Part shown: piece by piece, positions 23,206 through 33,400 of the stretch
Layout of the letters: every line of letters begins with the position of its first letter
How positions within the stretch are numbered: the first letter of the stretch is position 1
Assembly (NCBI GenBank): GCA_027491155.1
Contig: JAIXWR010000044.1
Location: 1 to 64,000 of the forward strand
Length of the DNA: 64,000 nucleotides
Reading direction: 5' to 3'
From: Verrucomicrobiaceae bacterium
Lineage (GTDB): Bacteria; Verrucomicrobiota; Verrucomicrobiia; Verrucomicrobiales; Akkermansiaceae
Position numbers and translations under genes: made by a program
The notes under the pieces: model-generated
What the model was told of the DNA's origin: nothing
The model's input: only the letters and a program-made list of their open reading frames with translations
Databases searched by the model: none

Positions 23206-25221
23206 ATGAAAACCCCATTGTTGCTCGTCCTAGCCCTGATCAATGCGACCACCTCCGCGGAACCGTGGAAAGACCTCGCGCAATTCACCGGCAAGGACGA
23301 CGCGGGCGAGCTGGTCTTCAAATCCCCGCCGGTCGAAGAGCGCTTCCGCAACCCGTGGCCGGCGTCTTGGGAACGCGAATTCCAGCAGCGGGCCCGCGGG
23401 ATCATCGCGGCGCAGATGGAGGTGAAGGCGAATGCCGGCAACACCTACTTCGAGAACGAGAAGCGTTCCTACGGCTACCTGATGGCGCACGCGATCGGCG
23501 GTCGGGGGATGGCGGCGGTGAAGGACTTGCAGGTCGAAGACGCGCAGAAGGACGAGTGGCATCGCGAGACCCGCGGGATCGACTACTACGCCTGCTTCAC
23601 GCTGAAGCACCAGATGCGGAAGTATTTCCTCTTCGGCGGGCTGTTAGAACCCGACTACCGCCAGCGGATGTTCGATGGCGCGAAGGCGTGGACGGCGCGG
23701 GATCCGCTCAGACGGCCTCACTACACCTTCACGAAGCCGAAGGAAGGCTGGGGACCGGACGCGAAGAACTCGTGGGTCGATGTCCGCTCGACCGAGAACC
23801 TCTACCTGATGCGCGTTACCAGCGTTTACCTGATGGCCGAGGAGACCGGCAACCGGGACACCGCCGCGATCTACAAGAAGCAACTGCTCGACTACACCCG
23901 GACGCTTTACCGGGTCGGCATGGGCGAGTGGGATTCCGAAAACTACCACGGCCATTCGCTGGCCCCGCTGGTGAACCTTTACGACTTCGCCAAGGACCCC
24001 GAAGTGAAATCCGCGGCCAAGGCCTGCCTCGATTTCATGGCGACGATCGGCGCGGTGAAATACTGGCGCGGCGGCTTCAACGGGCCGACCAAGCGCGACT
24101 ACAACCACCCGCAGCCCTTCGGCGGCAGCGCGGCGGGGATGCTGTGGGTGTGGTTCGGCGATTGCCCGCGGGCGAACACGCACTGGGAGTCCGACGAGGT
24201 CCACTTGATCACCAGCGCCTACCGCCCGCCGGCCGCGGTGGTGAAGCTGGCGCGCAAGGAATTCGCCAAGCCGCTGGAACTCTTCGCCGCGAAGCCTTCC
24301 TACGGCGCGACCACCGGCTATCAGGCGGAGACCAAGGCGGAATACCTGGAGACCCAGTATTTCGGACACAGCTTCCAGATGGGCTCTCTCACAAGCGGGA
24401 CCTCCGTCGACGGCGGCGATGTGAACGGCTTCAAGATCCTGGTCCATGACTCGAAGGAGGGCGCGCGGGCCTTGCAAGCGGTGCCCGGCCCGGATCCGGC
24501 CTTTCCGGGCTCGCCGCTCTATCAGAAGGGCAACGTTTCCGCCGAGAACCGGGTCGCCCAGCACGGCAACCTCGCCGTCTGGCTGGTGCGCGACGGGGCT
24601 TCGCCGTGGAGCTGGGTGGTCCCGGAGTCGGTGAAGGTTTCGGAGAGGAGCGGCGTGACCTTCCTCGAATGCGAGCGGACCTGGGTCGCGCTCCGGCCGC
24701 TCGGGGCTTCCGTGTTCGAGCGCGATGCGGACCTGAGCGCGAAGATCGCGGCGGGTGAGAAGCCGTCCTTTCCCGGTCACCAGGTGCTGGTCGCCCGCGG
24801 CAGCGGCGGGGCCTTCTGCGGCGTGGCGGTCGAGGTCGGCGAAAAAGAATCGCACGGCAGCTTCGAAGCCTTCGAGGCCGCGGTGCTGAAGGCGGAAGTC
24901 GACCTTTCCAAACTGGCCGAGGGCGTGGCCCAGTACAAAGCCGCCGACGGCAAGTGGCTGGGCATCCATTGGAACGACGACCCGCTCCAGCTCGGCGTCT
25001 GGCGCAACGGCAAGCGCCGCGACCTCGCCCGCGATGCCGGATTTCTCTACCGGGCGGGGGAGGGCGAGGGTGGACCGGCACCGGTCCATGCGAAATGGGG
25101 CAGCGGGTCGATCTACGTGGAGGCCGGGGGTGAAGCCTATGGCGCCAAGGTCGATGACACGGGCCGCGTGGATTTCGCCAACGGCCGGCCGGCCGAGGTC
25201 CGCCCGCGCTTCGCCCCCTGA
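23206..25221 (+). CDS. Secreted protein, probably alpha/alpha-toroid (lyase-like), function unknown
   Basis: A 671-residue exported protein with signal peptide MKTPLLLVLALINATTSA. The central part (about residues 60-360) is helix-rich with aromatic/His/Asn patches such as GEWDSENYHGHSLAP, RSTENLYLMR and ETGNRDTAAIYKKQ. This looks like the (alpha/alpha) toroid of polysaccharide lyases and heparinase-like enzymes. The C-terminal part (about 400-671) is beta-rich, as expected of a sandwich domain behind such a toroid. I recognise no family-specific catalytic motif, so a polysaccharide substrate is a guess. The gene stands 90 bases upstream of the ThuA-PVC dehydrogenase on the same strand. Confidence 0.6.
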   Translation: MKTPLLLVLALINATTSAEPWKDLAQFTGKDDAGELVFKSPPVEERFRNPWPASWEREFQQRARGIIAAQMEVKANAGNTYFENEKRSYGYLMAHAIGGRGMAAVKDLQVEDAQKDEWHRETRGIDYYACFTLKHQMRKYFLFGGLLEPDYRQRMFDGAKAWTARDPLRRPHYTFTKPKEGWGPDAKNSWVDVRSTENLYLMRVTSVYLMAEETGNRDTAAIYKKQLLDYTRTLYRVGMGEWDSENYHGHSLAPLVNLYDFAKDPEVKSAAKACLDFMATIGAVKYWRGGFNGPTKRDYNHPQPFGGSAAGMLWVWFGDCPRANTHWESDEVHLITSAYRPPAAVVKLARKEFAKPLELFAAKPSYGATTGYQAETKAEYLETQYFGHSFQMGSLTSGTSVDGGDVNGFKILVHDSKEGARALQAVPGPDPAFPGSPLYQKGNVSAENRVAQHGNLAVWLVRDGASPWSWVVPESVKVSERSGVTFLECERTWVALRPLGASVFERDADLSAKIAAGEKPSFPGHQVLVARGSGGAFCGVAVEVGEKESHGSFEAFEAAVLKAEVDLSKLAEGVAQYKAADGKWLGIHWNDDPLQLGVWRNGKRRDLARDAGFLYRAGEGEGGPAPVHAKWGSGSIYVEAGGEAYGAKVDDTGRVDFANGRPAEVRPRFAP

Positions 25222-25311
25222 AATGAGCCGGATTTTCCCGCTCCCCGGGCTTCCCGTCCGGCCGGGCACCCGCTAGAAGTCCGCCGATCCCATCGTATCG
25301 CCCGCCTTGTC

Positions 25312-28300
25312 ATGATCCGCAAACCCGCTCCGGGCCTGGCCCGCCTCCTCCTCGCCTGCACGCTCCTGCTGTCGCAGGCCGGTGCCGCCACCAAAATCGT
25401 CTTCCTCGCCGGCGGCCGCAGCCACGGCCCGGGCGAACACGAATTCCGCGCCGGCTGCATGCTGCTGGCCAAGGCCCTCAATGAATGCGGGCTCGACATC
25501 CAGGCGGAGGTCCACAACGGCTGGCCCTCGGACGAGTCGGTGCTCGATGGCACCAAGGCGCTGGTCATTTACGCCGACGGCACCAGCGTCGTGGGCAAGG
25601 GCTGGGACAAGGTCGACCAGATGGCGAAAAGCGGCGTCGGCCTGATGTTCATGCACTACGCCGTCCATCCCTCGAAGGAGCAGGGCGACAAGTACTACCG
25701 CCCTTGGATCGGCGGGGCTTTCGAAGACGGCTTTTCGGTGAACCCGCACTGGGTCGCCGATTTGGAAGTGCTGCCGAACCACCCCGTGTCGCGCGGCGTC
25801 GGCTCGCTGGTCGAGGCCTACGACGAGTTCTACTACAACATGCGCTTCATGGCCGAGCGCGCCAAGGTCGCCGATCTGGTGACCGCGGTGCCGGACCGCG
25901 AGCGGATGAAGAAATACATCAACCTCTGGAACCAGCACGGCGTCGAAGGCCTCGGCAAGAAGCAGACGCTGATGTGGGGCATCGAGCGGCCCGACGGCGG
26001 CCGCGGCGTCGGCTTCACCGGCGGGCACTATCACCGGAACTGGTCGGTCGACGGCTTCCGCACCATCGTGCTCAACGCGATCGCCTGGACCGCGGGCGTC
26101 GAAGTCCCCGCCACCGGCGTGAAATCCAAGCCGCTCACCGAGGACGAGCTGAACGCCAACCTCGACGACAAGGGCAAGCCGGTCCGCCTCAAGCTGGTCG
26201 AGCCCGGCGAGTTCAAGAAGATCCCCGCGGCCCCCATCCAGACCGAGCGCGAGGCGGGCTTCGTGAAAACCGGGCCGCAGAAATTCGAGAACGGCGGACG
26301 CAAGCCGGCCGCCGCCAAGGGTGGTCCGGTCAAGCCGGCCGCCGAGACCGGATCGATGAATCCGAAGTCCCCGCGACTGCAGGAAATCAAGGCGCGGATC
26401 GAAGGCGCCAAGGAGCTTTATCTGGTCGTCTCCGACAACGGGGACATGTCCTTCGACTGGGCGAACTGGATCGAGCCGACGCTGCATTTCAAGGACGGTT
26501 CCACCAAGGACCTCACCGAGCTGGCCTGGGCCTCCGCCACCGCCGGTTGGGGCGAGCCCAAGGTGGGCAAGAACGCCGGCGGCCAGGCGCTGACCATCGA
26601 CAAGAAGACCTACCAGAAGGGGATCGGCACCCACGCCGCCTCGACCATCGTTTACAAGCTGCCGGACAACGTCCGCGGATTCACGGCCAAGGTCGGGATC
26701 GACGACGGCGGGATGTTCCAGCAGGGCAAGACCCAGGCCTCCGACGCCAAATTCCTCGTCTACACCGCGAAACCGCCGGAACCCGGTGAGGAAGGCGACA
26801 CGCTGGTGCCGGAGGATCTTTTCACCATCGCCGACCAGGACCTCGAGATCACGGTCTGGGCCACCACGCCGATGCTGAAGAACCCGACGAACATCGACTT
26901 CGACGCCGAAGGCCGTTTGTGGGTCGCGGAAGGCGTGAACTACCGCCATGCCAAGAACACCCAGCCGGAAGGCGACCGCGTGGTCATCCTTTCCGACAGC
27001 GACGGCAACGGCCAGGCCGACACTTCCGAGGTCTTCACCCAGGACAAGAACCTCGAATCGCCGCTCGGCATCGCGGTCATCGGCAACCAGATCGTCGTCT
27101 CGCAGCCGCCGGACCTAATCGTTTACACCGACGTCAACGGCGACCGGAAGTTCGACCCCGCCACCGACAAGCGCGAGGTGCTGCTCACCGGCTTCAACGC
27201 CCGCCAGCACGACCACTCGCTGCACAGCGTGACCGTCGGGCCCGACGGCCAGTGGAACTTCAACAACGGCAACTGCGGCGCCGTCTTCACCGACAAATCC
27301 GGCAAGACCTTCCGCATCGGCAGCGGCTACTACCAGAGCGGCGGCGGCACCTGGTACCAGGACACCCGCGCGATCGCCGGCCAGCCCAGCGACGACGGCA
27401 ACGTGTGGGTCGGCGGTTTTTCGGTCCGCATGAATCCGGACGGCACGAACGCCCGGATCGTCGGCCACAACTACCGCAACTCGTACGAGCAGGCGCTGAC
27501 CTCCTTCGGCGACATGTTCCAGAGCGACAACGACGACCCGCCGGCCTGCCGCGTGGCCGAGGTGATCGAGGGCGGCAATGCCGGCTTCTCCTCCGCCGAC
27601 GGCCAGCGCTCGTGGGGCGCCGACAAGCGCCCGGGCCAGGACACGCCGACCGCCGAGTGGCGGCAGGAAGACCCGGGCACCATGCCCTCCGGCGACGTCT
27701 ACGGCGGCGGCTCGCCGACCGGTGTGGCCTTCTATGAAAACGGCGCGCTCGGCGACAAGTGGCAGGGCCTCCTGCTCGCCTGCGAGGCCGGCAAGAACGT
27801 GGTCTTCGGCTACCTGCCGGTGCCCGACGGCGCGGGCTTCAAGCTCGAACGCATCGACTTCCTCACATCCAACAAGGAGAAGGAATTCGCCGGCTCCGAC
27901 TTCATCGGCGGGACGGGCCGGGATCTGAAAACCCGCTTCCGCCCGGCCGACGTGACCGTCGGTCCCGATGGCGCGCTTTACGTCGCGGACTGGTTCGACC
28001 CCCGCGTCGGCGGCCACGGCACCCAGGACAAGGGCGGCTCCGGAACGATCTACCGGATCGCGCCGAAGGGCTTCAAACCCGTCGTGCCGAAGATCGACCT
28101 CAACACCACCGAGGGCCAGATCCTCGCGCTGAAGAGCCCGTCGGTGAACGTCCGCGACAGCGGCTTCACCCGCCTCAAGGCCCAGGGCGAAAAGGCGGTG
28201 CCCGCGGTGGCGGAGCTGCTGAAGGACAAGAACCCCTACCTCGCCGCCCGCGCGGTTTGGCTGCTGGCCCAGATGGGCGATGCCGGCCAGTCGATCGTCC

Positions 28301-29391
28301 TCGGCCTGCTCGATGCACCGGAGCCCCGCACCCGCCTCGTCGCCACCCGCGCGATCCGCGCCGCGGGAGGCGACGTGATCAAGCTCGCGACCAAGATGGC
28401 CGGCGACGCGTCCCCGATGGTCCGCCGCGAGATCGCCCTCAGCCTGCGCGACGTCCCGGTGGAAAAGTCGCTGCCCTTCCTCGTGACCATCGCGGAGAAG
28501 TTCGACGGCAAGGACCGCGCCTACCTCGATGCCTTCGGCCTCGGCTGCACCGGCAAGGAAGCGAAGGTCTACGATGCCCTTCGTAGCAAGGTCAACGCCG
28601 CGCCGGACGCCTGGACGGACTCCTTCGCCTGGCTCGCCTGGCGCCTTCACGCGCCGCAGGCCGTCGCCGACCAGAAGGCCCGCGCGCTTTCGTCCAAGGT
28701 GAGCCCCGAGCAGTCGAAGCTCTCGCTGACCGCGCTCGGCTTCACCCGGAGCGCCGCCGCCGCGACCGCGGTGATCCAGCTCGCGAACACCGAGGGCTTC
28801 GTCCACAAGGATCTCGCCAAGTGGTGGGTGAACAACCGCAAGGGGAACCTTTGGAAGTCCTTCAACGTCGACGGCATCCTCAAGGCGATGGGCCAGGATC
28901 CCGCCGCCGCCAAGCTGGTCGCGGTCGAAATGCCGCCCGAACCCGCGAATGCCCCGAAGCTTCCTTCCGCCGCCGAGATCCTCAAGCTCCAGGGCGACGC
29001 GAACCGCGGCAAGGCGGCGATCGCCACCTGCTACATGTGCCACAAGATCGGCGACACCGGCGTGGACTACGGTCCGGACCTGACCAGCTTCGGCAAGCAG
29101 CAGCCGGCCGAGGTGATCGTGGAGGCGATCCTCAATCCCTCCGCCGACGTTTCGCACGGTTACGAGGGCACCGAGATCAAGACCACGGACGGCATCACGA
29201 TCGTCGGCATGGTCCTGAGCGAGGGCGACCCGGTCATCGTGAAGTGCCTCGGCGGCCAGACCCAGACCATCGCGAAGTCGCGCGTCGCCAGCATGAAGCG
29301 GATGGACAAGTCGCTGATGTACACGCCCGCCCAGCTCGGCCTGAATGCCCAGGGCATCGCCGACATGGCGGCGTATCTGAAGGGGCTGTGA
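25312..29391 (+). CDS. ThuA - NPCBM - PVC-type dehydrogenase - HEAT - cytochrome c multidomain protein
   Basis: A 1359-residue exported protein with a signal peptide ending near QAGA-AT. Domains in order: ThuA-like (about 24-260, KIVFLAGGRSHG and FTGGHYHRNW), a linker, NPCBM-like carbohydrate-binding (about 365-490, ending in KGIGTHAAS and IDDGG), a PVC-type membrane-bound dehydrogenase propeller (about 505-925, with FDAEGRLWVAEG and TVGPDGALYVADW), HEAT repeats (about 930-1190), and the Pirellula/Verrucomicrobium-type heme domain with CYMCH (Cys1240, Cys1243, His1244). Such proteins are expanded in this phylum and are thought to oxidise carbohydrates in the periplasm. The substrate is not known. 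Confidence 0.88.
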   Translation: MIRKPAPGLARLLLACTLLLSQAGAATKIVFLAGGRSHGPGEHEFRAGCMLLAKALNECGLDIQAEVHNGWPSDESVLDGTKALVIYADGTSVVGKGWDKVDQMAKSGVGLMFMHYAVHPSKEQGDKYYRPWIGGAFEDGFSVNPHWVADLEVLPNHPVSRGVGSLVEAYDEFYYNMRFMAERAKVADLVTAVPDRERMKKYINLWNQHGVEGLGKKQTLMWGIERPDGGRGVGFTGGHYHRNWSVDGFRTIVLNAIAWTAGVEVPATGVKSKPLTEDELNANLDDKGKPVRLKLVEPGEFKKIPAAPIQTEREAGFVKTGPQKFENGGRKPAAAKGGPVKPAAETGSMNPKSPRLQEIKARIEGAKELYLVVSDNGDMSFDWANWIEPTLHFKDGSTKDLTELAWASATAGWGEPKVGKNAGGQALTIDKKTYQKGIGTHAASTIVYKLPDNVRGFTAKVGIDDGGMFQQGKTQASDAKFLVYTAKPPEPGEEGDTLVPEDLFTIADQDLEITVWATTPMLKNPTNIDFDAEGRLWVAEGVNYRHAKNTQPEGDRVVILSDSDGNGQADTSEVFTQDKNLESPLGIAVIGNQIVVSQPPDLIVYTDVNGDRKFDPATDKREVLLTGFNARQHDHSLHSVTVGPDGQWNFNNGNCGAVFTDKSGKTFRIGSGYYQSGGGTWYQDTRAIAGQPSDDGNVWVGGFSVRMNPDGTNARIVGHNYRNSYEQALTSFGDMFQSDNDDPPACRVAEVIEGGNAGFSSADGQRSWGADKRPGQDTPTAEWRQEDPGTMPSGDVYGGGSPTGVAFYENGALGDKWQGLLLACEAGKNVVFGYLPVPDGAGFKLERIDFLTSNKEKEFAGSDFIGGTGRDLKTRFRPADVTVGPDGALYVADWFDPRVGGHGTQDKGGSGTIYRIAPKGFKPVVPKIDLNTTEGQILALKSPSVNVRDSGFTRLKAQGEKAVPAVAELLKDKNPYLAARAVWLLAQMGDAGQSIVLGLLDAPEPRTRLVATRAIRAAGGDVIKLATKMAGDASPMVRREIALSLRDVPVEKSLPFLVTIAEKFDGKDRAYLDAFGLGCTGKEAKVYDALRSKVNAAPDAWTDSFAWLAWRLHAPQAVADQKARALSSKVSPEQSKLSLTALGFTRSAAAATAVIQLANTEGFVHKDLAKWWVNNRKGNLWKSFNVDGILKAMGQDPAAAKLVAVEMPPEPANAPKLPSAAEILKLQGDANRGKAAIATCYMCHKIGDTGVDYGPDLTSFGKQQPAEVIVEAILNPSADVSHGYEGTEIKTTDGITIVGMVLSEGDPVIVKCLGGQTQTIAKSRVASMKRMDKSLMYTPAQLGLNAQGIADMAAYLKGL

Positions 29392-29414
29392 GGGATTGGA
29401 TCGGGTCATGCTCC

Positions 29415-29480
29415 GGGACCGCCGGTCTTCGGACCGGCCCGGATCATGCCCGGTGGGCCGGTCGGAAGACCGGCGCTCCC
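29415..29480. repeat. Inverted-repeat hairpin element, copy 2
   Basis: Arms 29415-29435 and 29460-29480 pair with two mismatches around a 24-base loop. The right arm is the same as that of the element at 6670-6797. It lies just after the PVC dehydrogenase stop, between convergent genes, and could also act as a transcription barrier. Confidence 0.7.
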
Positions 29481-29506
29481 GGACGGCTGCAAGCGCGCGG
29501 GGCGGG

Positions 29507-30268
29507 TTAGCCCCGTCGTGCGACCACCGTGATGATCTGGGCTTCCTCGTCGACCGGGATCTCCGGATCGAAATCGGCGACGGCGTGGAGCGGCTCGAAG
29601 CCTGCCTTCTGGAGCAGTCCGCGGAGCTGGCGGGCGGTGAACCAGCGGAGGGTCTGCGTGCTTTCGTGCGACGCCTCCTCGCTGCCGTCGGCGCGGGTGA
29701 GGCGGTAGCGGTGCTCGCGGGTGAGGATCCGCGCCTTGCGGTCGAGGCTGTGGCGGGTCTCGACGGCGGCCGTACGTCCGTCGGGCAGGGTGGTACGATG
29801 GTCGTCGTACCATTCGCCCTCCGGCAGCTCGCGGTGGAGCTCGGCGAAGGGGATGAAGACGCTGAGGTAGAGCAGGCCGCCGGGCGCGAGCAGCGAGTGG
29901 AAATGCCCGAGCGCCGCGGCGGGATCCGGCGCGAGCTGGAGGGTGAAGGCGGGCAGCAGCAGGGAGGCGTAGGTTTTCCCGGGCTGGAAGAGGGTCATGT
30001 CGGCCTCGTGCAGGACGGGGTCGAGCGAAAGATCGGCGGCGGCGCGTCGGCACAGGGCGAGCATGTCCGGCGAGAGGTCGAGGCCTTCCACCTCGTGGCC
30101 CTTTTGCAGCAGGGGAAGGAGCAGCCGGCCGGAGCCGCAGCCGATTTCAAGCGAGGGGCCCGGATGCTCCCGCAGCAGCTCGTCGAGCAGGGCGAGTTCC
30201 GCGGGCTCGCCTTCCTCGGCCCAGAAGGCGTCGTGCAGCAGGGCTTCGAGCGAGCTGTAAGGGGTCAC
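29507..30268 (-). CDS. Class I SAM-dependent methyltransferase
   Basis: A 253-residue cytoplasmic methyltransferase. The SAM-binding motif I is LEIGCGSGRLLLPLL (residues 40-54). An acidic residue in EGLDLSPDMLA follows, and the post-I/II segments FTLQLAPDP and LLAPGGLLYLSVF match the Methyltransf_25/11 type. The C-terminal third (about 150-253) holds HSLDRKARILTREHRYRL and a RWFTARQLRGLLQKAGFEP end common to small-molecule methyltransferases. The substrate cannot be told from sequence. It converges with the PVC dehydrogenase gene and follows the beta-strand protein after its terminator. Confidence 0.85.
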   Translation of the reverse strand: MTPYSSLEALLHDAFWAEEGEPAELALLDELLREHPGPSLEIGCGSGRLLLPLLQKGHEVEGLDLSPDMLALCRRAAADLSLDPVLHEADMTLFQPGKTYASLLLPAFTLQLAPDPAAALGHFHSLLAPGGLLYLSVFIPFAELHRELPEGEWYDDHRTTLPDGRTAAVETRHSLDRKARILTREHRYRLTRADGSEEASHESTQTLRWFTARQLRGLLQKAGFEPLHAVADFDPEIPVDEEAQIITVVARRG

Positions 30269-30340
30269 GGGGGGAGGAAATCACCAATCATCCATCTGCC
30301 AATCATCAATCGGGGTGGCTGCGCGGGTTGGGGCGGAGGG

Positions 30341-30380
30341 AAAAGAAAAACCCGCATCGCCCGTGGGGACGATGCGGGTG
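30341..30380 (-). terminator. Intrinsic terminator of the 1389-residue beta-strand gene
   Basis: Stem 30350-30359 with 30370-30379 (ACCCGCATCG and its complement) and a 10-base loop. Read on the minus strand it is followed at once by a T-rich run (TTTTTCTTTT) at 30350-30341. It lies 22 bases beyond the stop of the upstream gene. Confidence 0.9.
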
Positions 30381-30401
30381 GGAAACGGCGGGTGCGGGAA
30401 C

Positions 30402-33400
30402 TCAGGGAGCCGGATCGATGACGGCGCGGATGAACTCCTTCGGATCGGCGCTGACCGGGCCCGGGGTGCGGAAGGTCCGGTAGGTCCAGCCGGTGGAAAG
30501 GGCCGGCAGGCCGGTTTGGATGGCGGTCGCGTCGCCGCCGGTGACCTCGCTCACGGCCAGTGCCCAGCTTCCCAGGTTGTTGCCGCCCTGGATGCGGTAG
30601 ACGACGCCGTCCACGGTGGACGACTGTTCGGTCGCACCGGCGAAAACGGCCCCGCTGCGGACGGGCAGCGTCAGGGTCAGGGCCTGATCGGCACCAACGG
30701 TGGCGATCTTGCCGACCACCTTGCCGGAGGCGGCCCCGGACAGCGGTTCGCCGTCGAGGGCGAACTCGGTGAGGTTCGACTGGCCGTCGCCATCGGGATC
30801 CTGCGCGGGACCGTTGTTGGTTCCGTTGAGTCCTTTGCCCGCCGCCCAAGTGCTGAAGGGGCTGCCGGCAGCCGGGGTGTAGACGGCTTCCAACGTGTTG
30901 CCGGTTTGCTGCACCGCCCAGGTGCCGCCGCCGGAGAAGCCGGTCGCGTCGATCTGGATGGCCGAGGCGTCGAAGCCGGTGATCGGGTTCACGGAGGTGG
31001 CGATGATCAGGGTTTTGGCGGTCTCGGTGAAGCCGGCGGGTGTGCCGGTGACGCGCAGGGTCAGCTTGTTGGACGGCGTGGCGGTGAGCGCCAGGGTGTT
31101 CACCGCGAGGAGGTCCCAGTCCGTGCCCGGGGTGGTTCCGGCCCAGTTGCCGACGTCGAGCACGAAGCTGGAGTCGGGGCCGAGGGTGACCGTCGAGCTG
31201 GAGGTCAACTGGCCGACCGTCTGGCCCGGGTCGATGGCACCGTTGACGGTCGTGGCTCCGGACAAGCTGCCGCTGCCGGTGAGGGTGCCGGCCGCGTTCA
31301 CCTGGACGGTGCCGGAGAGCGGTCCGTTCACCTGCAATCTGCCGGCATCGACAGTGGTTCCACCGGTGTGGTTGGCGGCGCAGAGCGTGCCGAGGACCAG
31401 CGTGCCGGTGCCGCTCTTCACGAGGGTGCCGGGCACCACCGCGAGTTCGGGGGTGATGAAGTCGGCGAGATCGGGCGCGACCGTGGTGGTGGTGGCGGCT
31501 CCGATGTTGAAGGTGCGGCTGCCGTTGAGGCGGATTTGGTTCGCGTTCGGGCCGTTGTAGCCGGCGTTGGTGATGTCGAGGTTGCCGGTGGTGGTCAGGT
31601 TGCCGGACAGGTTGAGGATGGCGTCCTGGTCGTTGGTGTTGAATTTCACTTCGATCCTGCCGCCGCTCGCGGTGATGCCTCCGCTGCCGACGTTCAGCGT
31701 GGAAGCCGCGCTGTTGCCGGCGATGCGAACCCACGCGGTCGGCGTGTTCAGCACGATGCCGCCCACCGTGCCGGTCTGGCCGCTGCCGACGCCGATAATG
31801 CCGTGGGTGACATTCGCGGTACCGGTGATGGTCTGGCCGGCGCGGAGGATGAGCTGGGTGGAGGGAGTGACCAGTTCCACGCCGAAGCCCGAGCCGCTCA
31901 GATTGGCATTGGCGAAGGTCTCCATCGCGTTGCTGCCGAACATCGAGTCCGTCGAGCTGCCGAGGACGTTGATGGTGGCGGTGTCGGGGATCTGCTCGCC
32001 GCCGATGACGGCGAGGTTGCCGGTGCCGGTGATGGTGATGTCGCCGGCCACCGCGTTGACGCCGAGGGGCTTGTTGAGCTGGAGTGTGCCGGCGCTGACG
32101 GTGGTGAGTCCGGTCTGGGTATTGGGGTCGGTGCCCTGCAGCACCACCGTGCCGCCCGCGGCCTCCAGTTCGGCGCTGCCGCTGACCACGCCGTTGAGAG
32201 TCGCGCCCGCGGTGAAGCGGAGGCGGCCGCCGCTGAGGACCACCGGGCCGTTGATCGCCGGACCGGCCGTCATGCTGACCACGGAGGCCTGGGCTTTCTC
32301 CAGGGTGCCGGTGCCGCTGACCGGGTTGGAGAAGACATGGTCGTCCGGCCGATTGAGGACCAGGGTGCCGCTGTTGGCGATGGTGCCGCCGACGAGCCCG
32401 GCGCCGGGAGTGGTGCCATCGCCGAGTTTCAAGGTGCCCGCGGTGATGATCGTGCCGCCGCTGTAATCGTGGGCGGTGGTGTTGGCGAGGGTCAGCGTGC
32501 CGGTGCCGAGTTTCTCGAGGCCGGTGAAGCCGGAGATCTTGCCGCTTCCGCCGAAGAGGTAGTCCTTGGTGGAATTGTTCACGGTCAGCGCCAGGGGCGA
32601 GAGCGTGGTGGTCAGGTTCACCGTGCCGCTGCCGCTCGCGGAGTCGTCGAACAGCACGACATCGGTGCCGGCGCTGCCCTGGAGGTAGCGGGTGGAAGCC
32701 GCGGTGACGGTGGTGAGCCAGTTCGGGGTTCCGGTGACACCGAGGCCGTCGGGATCGGCGTCCCAGTCGTTCGAGACGTTGCCATTCCACTTCACCTGCT
32801 CGGTCGAGGAGATCGTGACGTTGATGCCGGTCCCGGTGTTGGTGAGGGAGCCGTTGGTGCGGGTGGGCAGCGCCAGATCGAGTCCCGCGAAGCCGCTGCT
32901 GCCGGAAATCGGGTTGGTATATTGCAGGACGGGGAAGGTGCCGGTGGTCAGGTTCTTCCCGATCAGCCGGATCACCGAGTCGCCGTTCACGACGAGGTCG
33001 GTGACGGCGACCGGCGGAATGGTCGGATTGGCAAGGGTGCCGAAGTCCACCTGGAGCGTGCCGCCGGTGGTGCCGCCGAGGGTCAGGGTGCTGGCGGTGA
33101 AGCTGGTATCGACCGTGTTGAGGCCGACGCCGAAGGTGGCTCCGTCGGCGACCGAAACGCTACCGGCTCCCGTTTGCTGCGGGCCGGTGATCAGGATGCC
33201 CTGATCGACGACGGTGGCGCCGGTGTAGGTGTTGGCACCGGAGAGCACCAGATTCCCGGGGCCGACCTTGGTCAGGCCGGTGGGTTGGGAGGCGCCGTTG
33301 GTGATCAGCCCGGGAAACTGTCCGGCCCCGACGCTGACGGTGGCGGCGGCGGCGGTGCTGGAGTTGGTGATGGTGCCGGTGCCGGCGATGGTGCCGAGCT

